Of a stretch of 6,187 nucleotides of DNA, positions 5,054 through 6,187 are shown one piece after another. The first letter of the stretch is position 1; every line of letters starts with the position of its first letter. The translations under genes were made by a program, and so were the position numbers. Below the pieces are notes generated by a model that had not been told where the DNA came from, did no database searches, and saw only the letters and a program-made list of their open reading frames with translations. Source of the DNA: JAWOGN01 sp046496815 (lineage in GTDB: Bacteria > Desulfobacterota > DSM-4660 > Desulfatiglandales > Desulfatiglandaceae); NCBI GenBank assembly GCA_046496815.1, contig JAWOGN010000345.1, forward strand, positions 1-6,187, written 5' to 3'.

Positions 5054-5935
5054 ATGGGTGATGATCTCAAGAAAATGTATCGGACCGTGATGGATGATCA
5101 TTTTCCTTCCGAGATGACTATTTCCTTTGGCGATCAGACGTTGGTGTATCGAAAGCGAACGTGGAAAATCGCTGAGGAAAAGCGTGGCGAACTCGTTGAA
5201 AAGGGCCTTCGCTATGGCGAAAACCCTGGGCAAGAGGCGGCACTGTATGAGCTTGTAAACGGGAATCTGGTTTTGGGTCAGTGCCGATTCATCGAGCCTG
5301 GAAGGGGTCTGGTCTCGGCGATTTCCGAAGAAGATATGATCCAAAGCGGTAAGCACCCCGGCAAAACCAATCTGACGGATGTGGACAATGCCCTCAATAT
5401 CATGAAATACCTGACCGCCGGTCCGGCGGTGGTCATCGTTAAACATAATAATCCCTGTGGTGTTGCATATGCGTCGACGCTTGCCGAAGCCTACCGAAAG
5501 GCGGATAGGGCGGACCGGATTGCCGCTTTCGGAGGATGTGCGCTTTTTAACCGCCCCATCGATTTAACGACGGCCGAAATGATTTCAAAAAATTATCTCG
5601 AAGTTGTCGCAGCGCCGGACTTTGAATCGGGAACGGTTGGGATTCTATCGCAGCGGGCCAATCTGCGGATCATACGAATTGCCCGGATGGATCGGCTTTC
5701 TCAATATGCGCCTATGAGATTTGTGGACTTCAAGAGTCTCATTGATGGCAAATACCGACGCTGCCTCGGTGGACATCACCAGTCCGGCCATGAGCGAGAA
5801 TATCGATTCCGCGAGTTTTACCGTAGAGGGGACTGCGAAGGATGCCAACGGCATTACCGATATCGATGTCAGCCTGGACAACGGCTCCAGCTGGCAGCCG
5901 GTCGCGACAGCCTCGCCGAGCCTGCCGAGCGGTGA
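5054..5935 (+). CDS. AICAR formyltransferase (PurH C-domain / PurV-like), disrupted after residue 232
   Basis: Codons 1-232 encode the N-terminal part of an AICAR transformylase domain, which uses 10-formyl-tetrahydrofolate to make FAICAR in purine synthesis. Motifs are LRYGENPGQ (52-60; classic PurH has His where Gly59 stands), NLTDVDNAL (106-114), AVVIVKHNNPCGVAYA (125-140) with the catalytic Lys130-His131 pair, AAFGGCALFNRPID (157-170) and TAEMISKNYLEVVAAP (173-188). Only about 50 residues precede RYGENP, so the IMP-cyclohydrolase (MGS-like) domain of bifunctional PurH is absent, as in formyltransferase-only PurV-type proteins. ATG 5054 has AGGAGG 5 bases away. Homology ends at DFKSLIDG (225-232, base 5749). 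The last about 60 codons are Arg/Cys-rich and are the out-of-frame reading of unrelated Ig-like coding sequence. The natural C-terminal part, including the rest of the active site, is missing, so the product as written would be inactive. Confidence 0.8.
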   Translation: MGDDLKKMYRTVMDDHFPSEMTISFGDQTLVYRKRTWKIAEEKRGELVEKGLRYGENPGQEAALYELVNGNLVLGQCRFIEPGRGLVSAISEEDMIQSGKHPGKTNLTDVDNALNIMKYLTAGPAVVIVKHNNPCGVAYASTLAEAYRKADRADRIAAFGGCALFNRPIDLTTAEMISKNYLEVVAAPDFESGTVGILSQRANLRIIRIARMDRLSQYAPMRFVDFKSLIDGKYRRCLGGHHQSGHEREYRFREFYRRGDCEGCQRHYRYRCQPGQRLQLAAGRDSLAEPAER

Positions 5936-6187
5936 AAATATAGAGGTGAACTGGTCCTATGCCGCCTCCGGCGTCAGCGACGGCATGGTAGCCCTGAAGG
6001 TCAGGGCATCGGATGACGGGGGCGACACCTGGGCCTACTCCAACCTGCAGTTCACCGTGGATACCCAGCTGCCGACGGTGCAGTTCAAGAGTCCGGCCTT
6101 CGAGAGCCAGGTTAACGGTGTGCTGTCGATCAGCGGCATCATCTGGTCATTGCCGGGCTGGCGATCTATGCCCTGCTGCATAACTTT
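5745..6187 (+). pseudogene. Fragment of a protein with tandem bacterial Ig-like domains (joined to another gene on each side)
   Basis: In the frame of codon 5745-5747 the sequence encodes one Ig-like beta-sandwich repeat and the start of a second. SVDITSPA begins the first repeat, followed by FTVEGTAKDANGITDIDVSL, NGSSWQPV, and VALKVRASDDGGDTW; the second begins VDTQLPTVQFKSPA and runs to VLSISGI. The two copies of S-P-A share the nine bases AGTCCGGCC (5781-5789 and 6090-6098), a period of 309 bases or 103 residues. Such domains are typical of large exported adhesins or polysaccharide-binding proteins, but no signal peptide or anchor is present. The ATG at 5745 is an accident of the junction. 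Hand-counted GC is about 61% for 5761-6120, against about 51% in three lines of the preceding gene. Ig-like coding sense is lost near 6139, where frame and content change again. Confidence 0.6.
6140..6187 (+). other. Short hydrophobic coding fragment, possible transmembrane segment of another gene
   Basis: From base 6140 a different frame reads HLVIAGLAIYALLHNF to the window end, which looks like part of a membrane helix. In the Ig-like frame the same bases read as Trp/Cys-rich residues unlike a beta-sandwich. With 16 residues no family can be named, and the assignment rests on hydrophobicity alone. Confidence 0.3.

Noticed and set aside
5750..5935. C-terminal extension of the formyltransferase as a natural new domain
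   Set aside because: The residues are Arg/Cys/Gln-rich and correspond to the out-of-frame reading of well-formed Ig-like domain codons.
5781..6098. Direct repeats of AGTCCGGCC as a mobile-element target duplication
   Set aside because: The two copies lie in phase 103 codons apart at the same place in successive Ig-like domains, so protein repeat structure explains them.

Overview
This window reads as a stretch of bacterial chromosome with about 50% GC. All supported genes lie on the + strand. The protein types (a 2TM-domain protein, a Nim-like flavoprotein, a HAL2-like phosphatase, FolE2 and a formyltransferase-only PurH relative) suggest a Gram-negative, probably deltaproteobacterial (Desulfobacterota) organism. 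That placement is inferred from the look of the proteins and was not tested by a search.

Layout. Positions 1-336 hold the C-terminal half of an aspartate/glutamate-racemase-family enzyme cut by the window edge. A complete 338-residue UDP-glucose 4-epimerase (galE) follows at 459-1475. Next is an uncharacterised four-helix membrane protein (1589-1996), separated from galE by a leader that can form a GC-rich stem. A compact, overlapping three-gene unit covers 2107-3821: a small 2TM membrane protein, a pyridoxamine-phosphate-oxidase-like/Nim-like flavoprotein, and a HAL2-type 3'(2'),5'-bisphosphate nucleotidase. A 60-residue orphan with a very strong ribosome-binding site follows (3896-4078). 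A candidate promoter overlapped by a perfect 15-nt palindrome then leads into folE2 (4197-4985), GTP cyclohydrolase IB. After a 68-nt spacer comes the start of an AICAR-formyltransferase-type gene (5054 onward).

How the genes fit together. folE2 makes the precursor of tetrahydrofolate. AICAR formyltransferase consumes 10-formyl-tetrahydrofolate, so this pair links folate supply to the last one-carbon step of purine synthesis. The 2TM/Nim-like/HAL2-like genes overlap and are probably co-transcribed, but I see no firm common pathway.

The right-hand end is abnormal. PurH-like homology stops abruptly near 5749 and is followed, in a different frame, by about 61% GC sequence encoding tandem Ig-like domains of a surface or secreted protein. 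Near 6139 that sequence also stops making sense and a hydrophobic, membrane-like peptide appears in yet another frame. Two unrelated joins within 450 bases at a sequence end look more like assembly chimerism than biology, although a real rearrangement cannot be excluded from sequence alone. I found no rRNA, tRNA, CRISPR array or recognisable insertion sequence. Nothing here is a convincing undescribed defence or mobile system.
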